A stretch of 64,000 nucleotides of DNA from Eledone cirrhosa (Eukaryota; Mollusca; Cephalopoda; Octopoda; Eledonidae): NCBI GenBank assembly GCA_964016885.1, contig OZ024744.1, positions 119,495,697-119,559,696 of the forward strand, written 5' to 3'. Shown here in pieces: positions 19,701 to 34,400 of the stretch. Below the pieces are notes generated by a model. The model ran no database searches. It saw only the letters and a program-made list of their open reading frames with translations, and was not told the origin of the DNA. The position numbers and the translations under genes are program-made. Positions within the stretch are counted from its first letter, which is position 1; every line of letters starts with the position of its first letter.

Positions 19701-22700
19701 TAGCCATGTGGGAGACCCCTTGACCTAACACTATAGATGTTAGTGCTGAGCTTGGTAGTGGGGTGACTAGGGTAGCCATGTGGGAGACTCCCTTGACCTA
19801 ACACTATAGATGTTAGTGCTGAGCTTGGTAGTGGGGTGACTAGGGTAGCCATGTGGGAGACTCCCTTGACCTAACACTATAGATGTTAGTGTTGAGCTTG
19901 GTAGTGAGGTGACTAGAGTGGCCATGTGGGAGACCTTGACCTAACACTATAGATGTTAGTGCTGAGCTTGGTAGTGAGGTCACTAGGGTAGCCATGTGGG
20001 AGACCCCTTGACCTAACACTAGTGATGTTAGTGCTGAGCTTGGTAGTGGGGTGACTAGGGTAGCCATGTGGGAGACCTTGACCTAACACTATAGATGTTA
20101 GTGCTGAGCTTGGTAGTGGGGTGACTAGGGTAGCCATGTGGGAGAACCCCTTGACCTAACACTATAGATGTTAGTGCTGAGCTTGGTAGTGGGGTGACTA
20201 GGGTAGCCATGTGGGAGACTCCCTTGACCTAACACTCTAGATGTTAGTGTTGAGCTTGGTAGTGGGGTGACTAGGGTAGCCATGTGGGAGAACCCCTTGA
20301 CCTAACACTATAGATGTTAGTGTTGAGCTTGGTAGTGAGGTGACTAGGGTAGCCATGTGGGAGAACCCCTTGACCTAACACTAGTGATGTTAGTGTTGAG
20401 CTTGGTAGTGGGGTGACTAGAGTAGCCATGTGGGAGACTCCCTTGACCTAACACTATAGATGTTAGTGCTGAGCTTGGTAGTGGGGTGACTAGAGTAGCC
20501 ATGTGGGAGACTCCCTTGACCTAACACTATAGATGTTAGTGCTGAGCTTGGTAGTGGGGTGACTAGGGTAGCCATGTGGGAGACTCCCTTGACCTAACAC
20601 TATAGATGTTAGTGCTGAGCTTGGTAGTGAGGTGACTAGAGTAGCCATGTGGGAGACTCCCTTGACCTAACACTAGTGATGTTAGTGCTGAGCTTGGTAG
20701 TGGGGTGACTAGAGTAGCCATGTGGGAGACTCCCTTGACCTAACACTATAGATGTTAGTGTTGAGCTTGGTAGTGGGGTGACTAGGGTAGCCATGTGGGA
20801 GACCTTGACCTAACACTATAGATGTTAGTGTTGAGCTTGGTAGTGAGGTGACTAGGGTAGCCATGTGGGAGAACCCCTTGACCTAACACTATAGATGTTA
20901 GTGCTGAGCTTGGTAGTGAGGTGACTAGGGTAGCCATGTGGGAGACTCCTTGACCTAACACTATAGATGTTAGTGTTGAGCTTGGTAGTGAGGTGACTAG
21001 GGTAGCCATGTGGGAGACTCCCTTGATCTAACACTATAGATGTTAGTGCTGAGCTTGGTAGTGAGGTGACTAGGGTAGCCATGTGGGAGAACCCCTTGAC
21101 CTAACACTATAGATGTTAGTGTTGAGCTTGGTAGTGGGGTGACTAGGGTAGCCATGTGGGAGAACCCCTTGACCTAACACTATAGATGTTAGTGCTGAGC
21201 TTGGTAGTGGGGTGACTAGAGTAGCCATGTGGGAGAACCCCTTGACCTAACACTATAGATGTTAGTGCTGAGCTTGGTAGTGGGGTGACTAGAGTAGCCA
21301 TGTGGGAGAACCCCTTGACCTAACACTAGTGATGTTAGTGCTGAGCTTGGTAGTGGGGTGACTAGGGTAGCCATGTGGGAGACCTTGACCTAACACTATA
21401 GATGTTAGTGTTGAGCTTGGTAGTGGGGTGACTAGGGTAGCCATGTGGGAGAACCCCTTGACCTAACACTATAGATGTTAGTGCTGAGCTTGGTAGTGGG
21501 GTGACTAGGGTAGCCATGTGGGAGACTCCCTTGACCTAACACTATAGATGTTAGTGTTGAGCTTGGTAGTGAGGTGACTAGGGTAGCCATGTGGGAGACT
21601 CCCTTGACCTAACACTATAGATGTTAGTGCTGAGCTTAGTAGTGAGGTGACTAGGGTAGCCATGTGGGAGACCCCTTGACCTAACACTATAGATGTTTGT
21701 GTTGAGCTTGGTAGTGAGGTGACTAGGGTAGCCATGTGGGAGACTCCCTTGATCTAACACTATAGATGTTAGTGCTGAGCTTAGTAGTGAGGTGACTAGG
21801 GTAGCCATGTGGGAGACCCCTTGACCTAACACTATAGATGTTAGTGCTGAGCTTAGTAGTGAGGTGACTAGGGTAGCCATGTGGGAGACCCCTTGACCTA
21901 ACACTATAGATGTTAGTGCTGAGCTTGGTAGTGGGGTGACTAGGGTAGCCATGTGGGAGACCCCTTGACCTAACACTATAGATGTTAGTGCTGAGCTTGG
22001 TAGTGAGGTGACTAGGGTAGCCATGTGGGAGACCCCTTGACCTAACACTATAGATGTTAGTGCTGAGCTTGGTAGTGAGGTGACTAGAGTAGCCATGTGG
22101 GAGAACCCCTTGACCTAACACTATAGATGTTAGTGCTGAGCTTGGTAGTGGGGTGACTAGGGTAGCCATGTGGGAGACCCCTTGACCTAACACTATAGAT
22201 GTTAGTGTTGAGCTTGGTAGTGGGGTGACTAGGGTAGCCATGTGGGAGACCTTGACCTAACACTATAGATGTTAGTGTTGAGCTTGGTAGTGAGGTGACT
22301 AGAGTAGCCATGTGGGAGACTCCCTTGACCTAACACTATAGATGTTAGTGCTGAGCTTGGTAGTGAGGTGACTAGAGTAGCCATGTGGGAGACTCCCTTG
22401 ACCTAACACTATAGATGTTAGTGCTGAGCTTGGTAGTGAGGTGACTAGAGTAGCCATGTGGGAGAACCCCTTGACCTAACACTATAGATGTTAGTGCTGA
22501 GCTTGGTAGTGGGGTGACTAGGGTAGCCATGTGGGAGACCCCTTGACCTAACACTATAGATGTTAGTGTTGAGCTTGGTAGTGAGGTGACTAGGGTAGCC
22601 ATGTGGGAGACCCCTTGACCTAACACTAGTGATGTTAGTGTTGAGCTTGGTAGTGAGGTGACTAGAGAAGCCATGTGGGAGACTCCCTTGACCTAACACT

Positions 22701-25700
22701 ATAGATGTTAGTGCTGAGCTTGGTAGTGGGGTGACTAGGGTAGCCATGTGGGAGACTCCCTTGACCTAACACTATAGATGTTAGTGCTGAGCTTGGTAGT
22801 GAGGTGACTAGAGTAGCCATGTGGGAGACTCCCTTGACCTAACACTAGTGATGTTAGTGCTGAGCTTGGTAGTGAGGTGACTAGGGTATCCATGTGGGAG
22901 ACTCCCTTGACCTAACACTATAGATGTTAGTGTTGAGCTTGGTAGTGAGGTGACTAGGGTAGCCATGTGGGAGACTCCCTTGACCTAACACTATAGATGT
23001 TAGTGCTGAGCTTGGTAGTGAGGTGACTAGGGTAGCCATGTGGGAGAGCCCTTGACCTAACACTATAGATGTTAGTGTTGAGCTTGGTAGTGAGGTGACT
23101 AGAGTAGCCATGTAGGAGACTCCCTTGACCTAACACTATAGATGTTAGTGCTGTGATTGGTAGTGAGGTGACTAGGGTAGCCATGTGGGAGACCTTGACC
23201 TAACACTATAGATGTTAGTGTTGAGCTTGGTAGTGGGGTGACTAGGGTAGCCATGTGGGAGACTCCCTTGACCTAACACTATAGATGTTAGTGCTGAGCT
23301 TGGTAGTGAGGTGACTAGGGTAGCCATGTGGGAGACCCCTTGACCTAACACTAGTGATGTTAGTGTTGAGCTTGGTAGTGAGGTGACTAGGGTAGCCATG
23401 TGGGAGACTCCCTTGATCTAACACTATAGATGTTAGTGTTGAGCTTGGTAGTGGGGTGACTAGAGTAGCCATGTGGGAGACCTTGACCTAACACTATAGA
23501 TGTTAGTGCTGAGCTTGGTAGTGAGGTGACTAGGGTAGCCATGTGGGAGACCCCTTGACCTAACACTATAGATGTTAGTGCTGAGCTTGGTAGTGAGGTG
23601 ACTAGGGTAGCCATGTGGGAGACCCCTTGACCTAACACTATAGATGTTAGTGCTGAGCTTGGTAGTGAGGTGACTAGGGTAGCCATGTGGGAGACCCCTT
23701 GACCTAACACTATAGATGTTAGTGTTGAGCTTGGTTGTGAGGTGACTAGAGTAGCAATGTGGGAGACTCCCTTGACCTAACACTATAGATGTTAGTGTTG
23801 AGCTTGGTAGTGGGGTGACTAGGGTAGCCATGTGGGAGACCTTGACCTAACACTATAGATGTTAGTGTTGAGCTTGGTAGTGAGGTGACTAGAGTAGCCA
23901 TGTGGGAGAACCCCTTGACCTAACACTATAGATGTTAGTGCTGAGCTTGGTAGTGGGGTGACTAGGGTAGCCATGTGGGAGACCCCTTGACCTAACACTA
24001 TAGATGTTAGTGTTGAGCTTGGTAGTGAGGTGACTAGGGTAGCCATGTGGGAGACCCCTTGACCTAACACTATAGATGTTAGTGCTGAGCTTGGTAGTGA
24101 GGTGACTAGAGTAGCCATGTAGGAGACTCCCTTGACCTAACACTATAGATGTTAGTGCTGTGATTGGTAGTGGGGTGACTAGGGTAGCCATGTGGGAGAC
24201 CCCTTGACCTAACACTATAGATGTTAGTGTTGAGCTTGGTAGTGAGGTGACTAGGGTAGCCATGTGGGAGACCCCTTGACCTAACACTATAGATGTTAGT
24301 GCTGAGCTTGGTAGTGAGGTGACTAGAGTAGCCATGTGGGAGACTCCCTTGACCTAACACTATAGATGTTAGTGCTGAGCTTGGTAGTGGGGTGACTAGG
24401 GTAGCCATGTGGGAGACCTTGACCTAACACTATAGATGTTAGTGCTGAGCTTGGTAGTGAGGTGACTAGAGTAGCCATGTGGGAGACCCCTTGACCTAAC
24501 ACTATAGATGTTAGTGCTGAGCTTGGTAGTGGGGTGACTAGGGTAGCCATGTGGGAGACTCCCTTGACCTAACACTATAGATGTTAGTGCTGAGCTTGGT
24601 AGTGAGGTGACTAGAGTAGCCATGTGGGAGACTCCCTTGACCTAACACTATAGATGTTAGTGCTGAGCTTGGTAGTGAGGTGACTAGAGTAGCCATGTAG
24701 GAGACTCCCTTGACCTAACACTATAGATGTTAGTGCTGAGCTTGGTAGTGGGGTGACTAGGGTAGCCATGTAGGAGACTCCCTTGACCTAACACTATAGA
24801 TGTTAGTGCTGTGATTGGTAGTGAGGTGACTAGGGTAGCCATGTGGGAGACCTTGACCTAACACTATAGATGTTAGTGTTGAGCTTGGTAGTGGGGTGAC
24901 TAGGGTAGCCATGTGGGAGACCTTGACCTAACACTATAGATGTTAGTGTTGAGCTTGGTAGTGAGGTGACTAGAGTAGCCATGTAGGAGACCTTGACCTA
25001 ACACTATAGATGTTAGTGCTGAGCTTGGTAGTGAGGTGACTAGGGTAGCCATGTGGGAGACCCCTTGACCTAACACTAGTGATGTTAGTGCTGAGCTTGG
25101 TAGTGGGGTGACTAGGGTAGCCATGTGGGAGACCTTGACCTAACACTATAGATGTTAGTGCTGAGCTTGGTAGTGGGGTGACTAGGGTAGCCATGTGGGA
25201 GAACCCCTTGACCTAACACTATAGATGTTAGTGCTGAGCTTGGTAGTGGGGTGACTAGGGTAGCCATGTGGGAGACTCCCTTGACCTAACACTCTAGATG
25301 TTAGTGTTGAGCTTGGTAGTGGGGTGACTAGGGTAGCCATGTGGGAGACTCCCTTGACCTAACACTATAGATGTTAGTGCTGAGCTTGGTAGTGAGGTGA
25401 CTAGAGTAGCCATGTGGGAGAACCCCTTGACCTAACACTAGTGATGTTAGTATTGAGCTTGGTAGTGGGGTGACTAGGGTAGCCATGTGGGAGACTCCCT
25501 TGACCTAACACTAGTGATGTTAGTGTTGAGCTTGGTAGTGAGGTGACTAGGGTAGCCATGTGGGAGACTCCCTTGACCTAACACTATAGATGTTCATGCT
25601 TTAGCTTGGTAGTGAGGTGACTAGAGTAGCCATGTGGGAGACTCCCTTGACCTAACACTATAGATGTTAGTGCTGAGCTTGGTAGTGAGGTGACTAGGGT

Positions 25701-26960
25701 AGCCATGTGGGAGACTCCCTTGACCTAACACTATAGATGTTAGTGTTGAGCTTGGTAGTGACGTGACTAGGGTAGCCATGTGGGAGACCCCTTGACCTAA
25801 CACTATAGATGTTAGTGCTGAGCTTGGTAGTGAGGTAACTAGGGTAGCCATGTGGGAGACTCCCTTGACCTAACACTATAGATGTTAGTGTTGAGCTTGG
25901 TAGTGAGGTGACTAGGGTAGCCATGTGGGAGACCTCCTTGACCTAACACTATAGATGTTAGTGCTGAGCTTGGTAGTGAGGTAACTAGGGTAGTCATGTG
26001 GGAGACTCCCTTGACCTAACACTATAGATGTTAGTGTTGAGCTTGGTAGTGAGGTGACTAGGGTAGCCATGTGGGAGACTCCCTTGACCTAACACTATAG
26101 ATGTTAGTGCTGAGCTTGGTAGTGAGGTGACTAGGGTAGCCATGTGGGAGAACCCCTTGACCTAACACTATAGATGTTAGTGTTGAGCTTGGTAGTGGGG
26201 TGACTAGAGTAGCCATATGGGAGACCTTGACCTAACACTATAGATGTTAGTGTTGAGCTTGGTAGTGGGGTGACTAGGGTAGCCATGTGGGAGACTCCTT
26301 GACCTAACACTATAGATGTTAGTGTTGAGCTTGGTAGTGGGGTGACTAGGGTAGCCATATGGGAGACCCCTTGACCTAACACTATAGATGTTAGTGTTGA
26401 GCTTGGTAGTGGGGTGACTAGGGTAGCCATGTAGGAGACCCCTTGACCTAACACTATAGATGTTAGTGTTGAGCTTGGTAGTGGGGTGACTAGAGTAGCC
26501 ATGTGGGAGACCCCTTGACCTAACACTATAGATGTTAGTGTTGAGCTTGGTAGTGAGGTGACTAGAGTAGCCATGTGGGAGACCCCCTTGACCTAACACT
26601 ATAGATGTTAGTGCTGAGCTTGGTAGTGAGGTGACTAGGGTAGCCATGTGGGAGACTCCCTTGACCTAACACTATAGATGTTAGTGCTGAGCTTGGTAGT
26701 GGGGTGACTAGAGTAGCCATGTGGGAGACTCCCTTGACCTAACACTATAGATGTTAGTGCTGAGCTTGGTAGTGAGGTGACTAGGGTAGCCATGTGGGAG
26801 ACTCCCTTGACCTAACACTATAGATGTTAGTGCTGAGCTTGGTAGTGAGGTGACTAGAGTAGCCATGTGGGAGACCCCTTGACCTAACACTATAGATGTT
26901 AGTGCTGAGCTTAGTAGTGAGGTGACTAGGGTAGCCATGTGGGAGACTCCCTTGATCTAA

Positions 26961-29900
26961 CACTATAGATGTTAGTGCTGAGCTTAGTAGTGAGGTGACT
27001 AGGGTAGCCATGTAGGAGACCATGACCTAACACTATAGATGTTAGTGTTGAGCTTGGTAGTGGGGTGACTAGGGTAGCCATGTGGGAGACTCCCTTGACC
27101 TAACACTATAGATGTTAGTGCTGAGCTTGGTAGTGAGGTGACTAGAGTGGCCATGTGGGAGACCCCTTGACCTAACACTATAGATGTTAGTGTTGAGCTT
27201 GGTAGTGAGGTGACTAGGGTAGCCATGTGGGAGACTCCCTTGATCTAACACTATAGATGTTAGTGCTGAGCTTAGTAGTGAGGTGACTAGGGTAGCCATG
27301 TGGGAGACCCCTTGACCTAACACTATAGATGTTAGTGCTGAGCTTAGTAGTGAGGTGACTAGGGTAGCCATGTGGGAGACCCCTTGACCTAACACTATAG
27401 ATGTTAGTGCTGAGCTTGGTAGTGGGGTGACTAGGGTAGCCATGTGGGAGACCCCTTGACCTAACACTATAGATGTTAGTGTTGAGCTTGGTAGTGGGGT
27501 GACTAGAGTAGCCATGTGGGAGACTCCCTTGACCTAACACTATAGATGTTAGTGTTGAGCTTGGTAGTGAGGTGACTAGGGTAGCCATGTGGGAGACCTT
27601 GACCTAACACTATAGATGTTAGTGTTGAGCTTGGTAGTGGGGTGACTAGGGTAGCCATGTGGGAGACTCCCTTGACCTAACACTATAGATGTTAGTGTTG
27701 AGCTTGGTAGTGAGGTGACTAGGGTAGCCATGTGGGAGACCCCTTGACCTAACACTATAGATGTTAGTGTTGAGCTTGGTAGTGGGGTGACTAGGGTAGC
27801 CATGTGGGAGACCTTGACCTAACACTATAGATGTTAGTGTTGAGCTTGGTAGTGGGGTGACTAGGGTAGCCATGTGGGAGACCTTGACCTAACACTATAG
27901 ATGTTAGTGCTGTGATTGGTAGTGAGGTGACTAGAGTAGCCATGTGGGAGAACCCCTTGACCTAACACTATAGATGTTAGTGCTGAGCTTGGTAGTGGGG
28001 TGACTAGGGTAGCCATGTGGGAGACCCCTTGACCTAACACTATAGATGTTAGTGCTGAGCTTGGTAGTGAGGTGACTAGAGTAGCCATGTGGGAGAACCC
28101 CTTGACCTAACACTATAGATGTTAGTGCTGAGCTTGGTAGTGAGGTGACTAGGGTAGCCATGTAGGAGAACCCCTTGACCTAACACTATAGATGTTAGTG
28201 CTGAGCTTGGTAGTGGGGTGACTAGAGTAGCCATGTGGGAGAACCCATTGACCTAACACTATAGATGTTAGTGCTGAGCTTGGTAGTGAGGTGACTAGGG
28301 TAGCCATGTGGGAGACTCCCTTGACCTAACACTATAGATGTTAGTGCTGAGCTTGGTAGTGGGGTGACTAGAGTAGCCATGTGGGAGAACCCCTTGACCT
28401 AACACTATAGATGTTAGTGCTGAGCTTGGTAGTGGGGTGACTAGAGTAGCCATGTGGGAGAACCCCTTGACCTAACACTAGTGATGTTAGTGCTGAGCTT
28501 GGTAGTGGGGTGACTAGGGTAGCCATGTGGGAGACCCCTTGACCTAACACTATAGATGTTAGTGCTGAGCTTGGTAGTGGGGTGACTAGGGTAGCCATGT
28601 GGGAGACTCCCTTGACCTAACACTCTAGATGTTAGTGTTGAGCTTGGTAGTGAGGTGACTAGGGTAGCCATGTGGGAGACCCCTTGACCTAACACTATAG
28701 ATGTTAGTGCTGAGCTTGGTAGTGAGGTGACTAGGGTAGCCATGTGGGAGACCCCTTGACCTAACACTATAGATGTTAGTGTTGAGCTTGGTAGTGAGGT
28801 GACTAGGGTAGCCATGTGGGAGAACCCCTTGACCTAACACTAGTGATGTTAGTGTTGAGCTTGGTAGTGGGGTGACTAGGGTAGCCATGTGGGAGAACCC
28901 CTTGACCTAACACTATAGATGTTAGTGTTGAGCTTGGTAGTGAGGTGACTAGGGTAGCCATGTGGGAGACTCCCTTGACCTAACACTATAGATGTTAGTG
29001 CTGAGCTTGGTAGTGGGGTGACTATGGTAGCCATGTGGGAGACTCCCTTGACCTAACACTATAGATGTTAGTGCTGAGCTTGGTAGTGAGGTGACTAGAG
29101 TGGCCATGTGGGAGAACACCTTGACCTAACACTATAGATGTTAGTGCTGAGCTTGGTAGTGAGGTGACTAGGGTAGCCATGTGGGAGACCTTGACCTAAC
29201 ACTATAGATGTTAGTGCTGAGCTTGGTAGTGAGGTGACTAGAGTAGCCATGTGGGAGACTCCCTTGACCTAACACTCTAGATGTTAGTGCTGAGCTTGGT
29301 AGTGAGGTGACTAGAGTGGCCATGTGGGAGACTCCCTTGACCTAACACTCTAGATGTTAGTGCTGAGCTTGGTAGTGAGGTGACTAGAGTAGCCATGTGG
29401 GAGACTCCCTTGACCTAACACTCTAGATGTTAGTGCTGAGCTTGGTAGTGAGGTGACTAGAGTAGCCATGTGGGAGACCTTGACCTAACACTATAGATGT
29501 TAGTGCTGAGCTTGGTAGTGAGGTGACTAGAGTGGCCATGTGGGAGACCTTGACCTAACACTATAGATGTTAGTGTTGAGCTTGGTAGTGAGGTGACTAG
29601 AGTAGCCATGTGGGAGACCCCCTTGACCTAACACTATAGATGTTAGTGCTGAGCTTGGTAGTGGGGTGACTAGGGTAGCCATGTGGGAGACTCCCTTGAC
29701 CTAACACTATAGATGTTAGTGTTGAGCTTGGTAGTGAGGTGACTAGAGTAGCCATGTGGGAGACCCCTTGACCTAACACTATAGATGTTAGTGCTGAGCT
29801 TGGTAGTGGGGTGACTAGAGTGGCCATGTGGGAGACCCCTTGACCTAACACTATAGATGTTAGTGCTGAGCTTGGTAGTGGGGTGACTAGGGTAGCCATG

Positions 29901-31276
29901 TGGGAGACTCCCTTGACCTAACACTATAGATGTTAGTGCTGAGCTTGGTAGTGAGGTGACTAGAGTGGCCATGTGGGAGACCCCTTGACCTAACACTATA
30001 GATGTTAGTGTTGAGCTTGGTAGTGAGGTGACTAGGGTAGCCATGTGGGAGACTCCCTTGACCTAACACTATAGATGTTAGTGCTGAGCTTGGTAGTGAG
30101 GTGACTAGAGTAGCCATGTGGGAGAACCCCTTGACCTAACACTATAGATGTTAGTGCTGAGCTTGGTAGTGGGGTGACTAGGGTAGCCATGTGGGAGACC
30201 TTGACCTAACACTATAGATGTTAGTGTTGAGCTTGGTAGTGAGGTGACTAGAGTGGCCATGTGGGAGAACCCCTTGACCTAACACTATAGATGTTAGTGC
30301 TGTGATTGGTAGTGAGGTGACTAGGGTAGCCATGTGGGAGACTCCCTTGACCTAACACTATAGATGTTAGTGTTGAGCTTGGTAGTGGGGTGACTAGAGT
30401 AGCCATGTGGGAGACCCCTTGACCTAACACTATAGATGTTAGTGCTGAGCTTGGTAGTGGGGTGACTAGGGTAGCCATGTGGGAGACCCCTTGACCTAAC
30501 ACTATAGATGTTAGTGTTGAGCTTGGTAGTGGGGTGACTAGAGTAGCCATGTGGGAGACCTTGACCTAACACTATAGATGTTAGTGCTGAGCTTGGTAGT
30601 GAGGTGACTAGGGTAGCCATGTGGGAGACCTTGACCTAACACTATAGATGTTAGTGTTGAGCTTGGTAGTGGGGTGACTAGGGTAGCCATGTGGGAGACT
30701 CCCTTGACCTAACACTATAGATGTTAGTGTTGAGCTTGGTAGTGAGGTGACTAGAGTAGCCATGTGGGAGACTCCTTGACCTAACACTATAGATGTTAGT
30801 GCTGAGCTTGGTAGTGAGGTGACTAGGGTAGCCATGTGGGAGACTCCTTGACCTAACACTATAGATGTTAGTGCTGAGCTTGGTAGTGAGGTGACTAGGG
30901 TAGCCATGTGGGAGACTCCTTGACCTAACACTATAGATGTTAGTGCTGAGCTTGGTAGTGAGGTGACTAGGGTAGCCATGTGGGAGACTCCTTGACCTAA
31001 CACTATAGATGTTAGTGCTGAGCTTGGTAGTGAGGTGACTAGGGTAGCCATGTGGGAGACCCCTTGACCTAACACTATAGATGTTAGTGCTGAGCTTGGT
31101 AGTGGGGTGACTAGGGTAGCCATGTGGGAGACTCCCTTGACCTAACACTAGTGATGTTAGTGCTGAGCTTGGTAGTGGGGTGACTAGGGTAGCCATGTGG
31201 GAGACCCCTTGACCTAACACTATAGATGTTAGTGCTGAGCTTGGTAGTGAGGTGACTAGGGTAGCCATGTGGGAGA
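26961..31276. repeat. Higher-order duplication within the minisatellite, copy 1
   Basis: The order of monomer variants from 26961 to 31276 is repeated at an exact offset of 4,470 bp. Landmarks checked: 'gtaggagaccatgacc' at 27011, 'gtgctgtgattgg' at 27907, 'actatggtagcc' at 29022 and 'gagaacaccttgacc' at 29112, all found again 4,470 bp later. Seen differences are single bases (28247 and the base pairing with 32076). Confidence 0.93.
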
Positions 31277-31430
31277 CCTTGACCTAACACTATAGATGTT
31301 AGTGTTGAGCTTGGTAGTGGGGTGACTAGGGTAGCCATGTGGGAGACTCCCTTGACCTAACACTATAGATGTTAGTGTTGAGCTTGGTAGTGAGGTGACT
31401 AGGGTAGCCATGTGGGAGACCATGACCTAA

Positions 31431-34400
31431 CACTATAGATGTTAGTGCTGAGCTTAGTAGTGAGGTGACTAGGGTAGCCATGTAGGAGACCATGACCTAA
31501 CACTATAGATGTTAGTGTTGAGCTTGGTAGTGGGGTGACTAGGGTAGCCATGTGGGAGACTCCCTTGACCTAACACTATAGATGTTAGTGCTGAGCTTGG
31601 TAGTGAGGTGACTAGAGTGGCCATGTGGGAGACCCCTTGACCTAACACTATAGATGTTAGTGTTGAGCTTGGTAGTGAGGTGACTAGGGTAGCCATGTGG
31701 GAGACTCCCTTGATCTAACACTATAGATGTTAGTGCTGAGCTTAGTAGTGAGGTGACTAGGGTAGCCATGTGGGAGACCCCTTGACCTAACACTATAGAT
31801 GTTAGTGCTGAGCTTAGTAGTGAGGTGACTAGGGTAGCCATGTGGGAGACCCCTTGACCTAACACTATAGATGTTAGTGCTGAGCTTGGTAGTGGGGTGA
31901 CTAGGGTAGCCATGTGGGAGACCCCTTGACCTAACACTATAGATGTTAGTGTTGAGCTTGGTAGTGGGGTGACTAGAGTAGCCATGTGGGAGACTCCCTT
32001 GACCTAACACTATAGATGTTAGTGTTGAGCTTGGTAGTGAGGTGACTAGGGTAGCCATGTGGGAGACCTTGACCTTACACTATAGATGTTAGTGTTGAGC
32101 TTGGTAGTGGGGTGACTAGGGTAGCCATGTGGGAGACTCCCTTGACCTAACACTATAGATGTTAGTGTTGAGCTTGGTAGTGAGGTGACTAGGGTAGCCA
32201 TGTGGGAGACCCCTTGACCTAACACTATAGATGTTAGTGTTGAGCTTGGTAGTGGGGTGACTAGGGTAGCCATGTGGGAGACCTTGACCTAACACTATAG
32301 ATGTTAGTGTTGAGCTTGGTAGTGGGGTGACTAGGGTAGCCATGTGGGAGACCTTGACCTAACACTATAGATGTTAGTGCTGTGATTGGTAGTGAGGTGA
32401 CTAGAGTAGCCATGTGGGAGAACCCCTTGACCTAACACTATAGATGTTAGTGCTGAGCTTGGTAGTGGGGTGACTAGGGTAGCCATGTGGGAGACCCCTT
32501 GACCTAACACTATAGATGTTAGTGCTGAGCTTGGTAGTGAGGTGACTAGAGTAGCCATGTGGGAGAACCCCTTGACCTAACACTATAGATGTTAGTGCTG
32601 AGCTTGGTAGTGAGGTGACTAGGGTAGCCATGTAGGAGAACCCCTTGACCTAACACTATAGATGTTAGTGCTGAGCTTGGTAGTGGGGTGACTAGAGTAG
32701 CCATGTGGGAGAACCCCTTGACCTAACACTATAGATGTTAGTGCTGAGCTTGGTAGTGAGGTGACTAGGGTAGCCATGTGGGAGACTCCCTTGACCTAAC
32801 ACTATAGATGTTAGTGCTGAGCTTGGTAGTGGGGTGACTAGAGTAGCCATGTGGGAGAACCCCTTGACCTAACACTATAGATGTTAGTGCTGAGCTTGGT
32901 AGTGGGGTGACTAGAGTAGCCATGTGGGAGAACCCCTTGACCTAACACTAGTGATGTTAGTGCTGAGCTTGGTAGTGGGGTGACTAGGGTAGCCATGTGG
33001 GAGACCCCTTGACCTAACACTATAGATGTTAGTGCTGAGCTTGGTAGTGGGGTGACTAGGGTAGCCATGTGGGAGACTCCCTTGACCTAACACTCTAGAT
33101 GTTAGTGTTGAGCTTGGTAGTGAGGTGACTAGGGTAGCCATGTGGGAGACCCCTTGACCTAACACTATAGATGTTAGTGCTGAGCTTGGTAGTGAGGTGA
33201 CTAGGGTAGCCATGTGGGAGACCCCTTGACCTAACACTATAGATGTTAGTGTTGAGCTTGGTAGTGAGGTGACTAGGGTAGCCATGTGGGAGAACCCCTT
33301 GACCTAACACTAGTGATGTTAGTGTTGAGCTTGGTAGTGGGGTGACTAGGGTAGCCATGTGGGAGAACCCCTTGACCTAACACTATAGATGTTAGTGTTG
33401 AGCTTGGTAGTGAGGTGACTAGGGTAGCCATGTGGGAGACTCCCTTGACCTAACACTATAGATGTTAGTGCTGAGCTTGGTAGTGGGGTGACTATGGTAG
33501 CCATGTGGGAGACTCCCTTGACCTAACACTATAGATGTTAGTGCTGAGCTTGGTAGTGAGGTGACTAGAGTGGCCATGTGGGAGAACACCTTGACCTAAC
33601 ACTATAGATGTTAGTGCTGAGCTTGGTAGTGAGGTGACTAGGGTAGCCATGTGGGAGACCTTGACCTAACACTATAGATGTTAGTGCTGAGCTTGGTAGT
33701 GAGGTGACTAGAGTAGCCATGTGGGAGACTCCCTTGACCTAACACTCTAGATGTTAGTGCTGAGCTTGGTAGTGAGGTGACTAGAGTGGCCATGTGGGAG
33801 ACTCCCTTGACCTAACACTCTAGATGTTAGTGCTGAGCTTGGTAGTGAGGTGACTAGAGTAGCCATGTGGGAGACTCCCTTGACCTAACACTCTAGATGT
33901 TAGTGCTGAGCTTGGTAGTGAGGTGACTAGAGTAGCCATGTGGGAGACCTTGACCTAACACTATAGATGTTAGTGCTGAGCTTGGTAGTGAGGTGACTAG
34001 AGTGGCCATGTGGGAGACCTTGACCTAACACTATAGATGTTAGTGTTGAGCTTGGTAGTGAGGTGACTAGAGTAGCCATGTGGGAGACCCCCTTGACCTA
34101 ACACTATAGATGTTAGTGCTGAGCTTGGTAGTGGGGTGACTAGGGTAGCCATGTGGGAGACTCCCTTGACCTAACACTATAGATGTTAGTGTTGAGCTTG
34201 GTAGTGAGGTGACTAGAGTAGCCATGTGGGAGACCCCTTGACCTAACACTATAGATGTTAGTGCTGAGCTTGGTAGTGGGGTGACTAGAGTGGCCATGTG
34301 GGAGACCCCTTGACCTAACACTATAGATGTTAGTGCTGAGCTTGGTAGTGGGGTGACTAGGGTAGCCATGTGGGAGACTCCCTTGACCTAACACTATAGA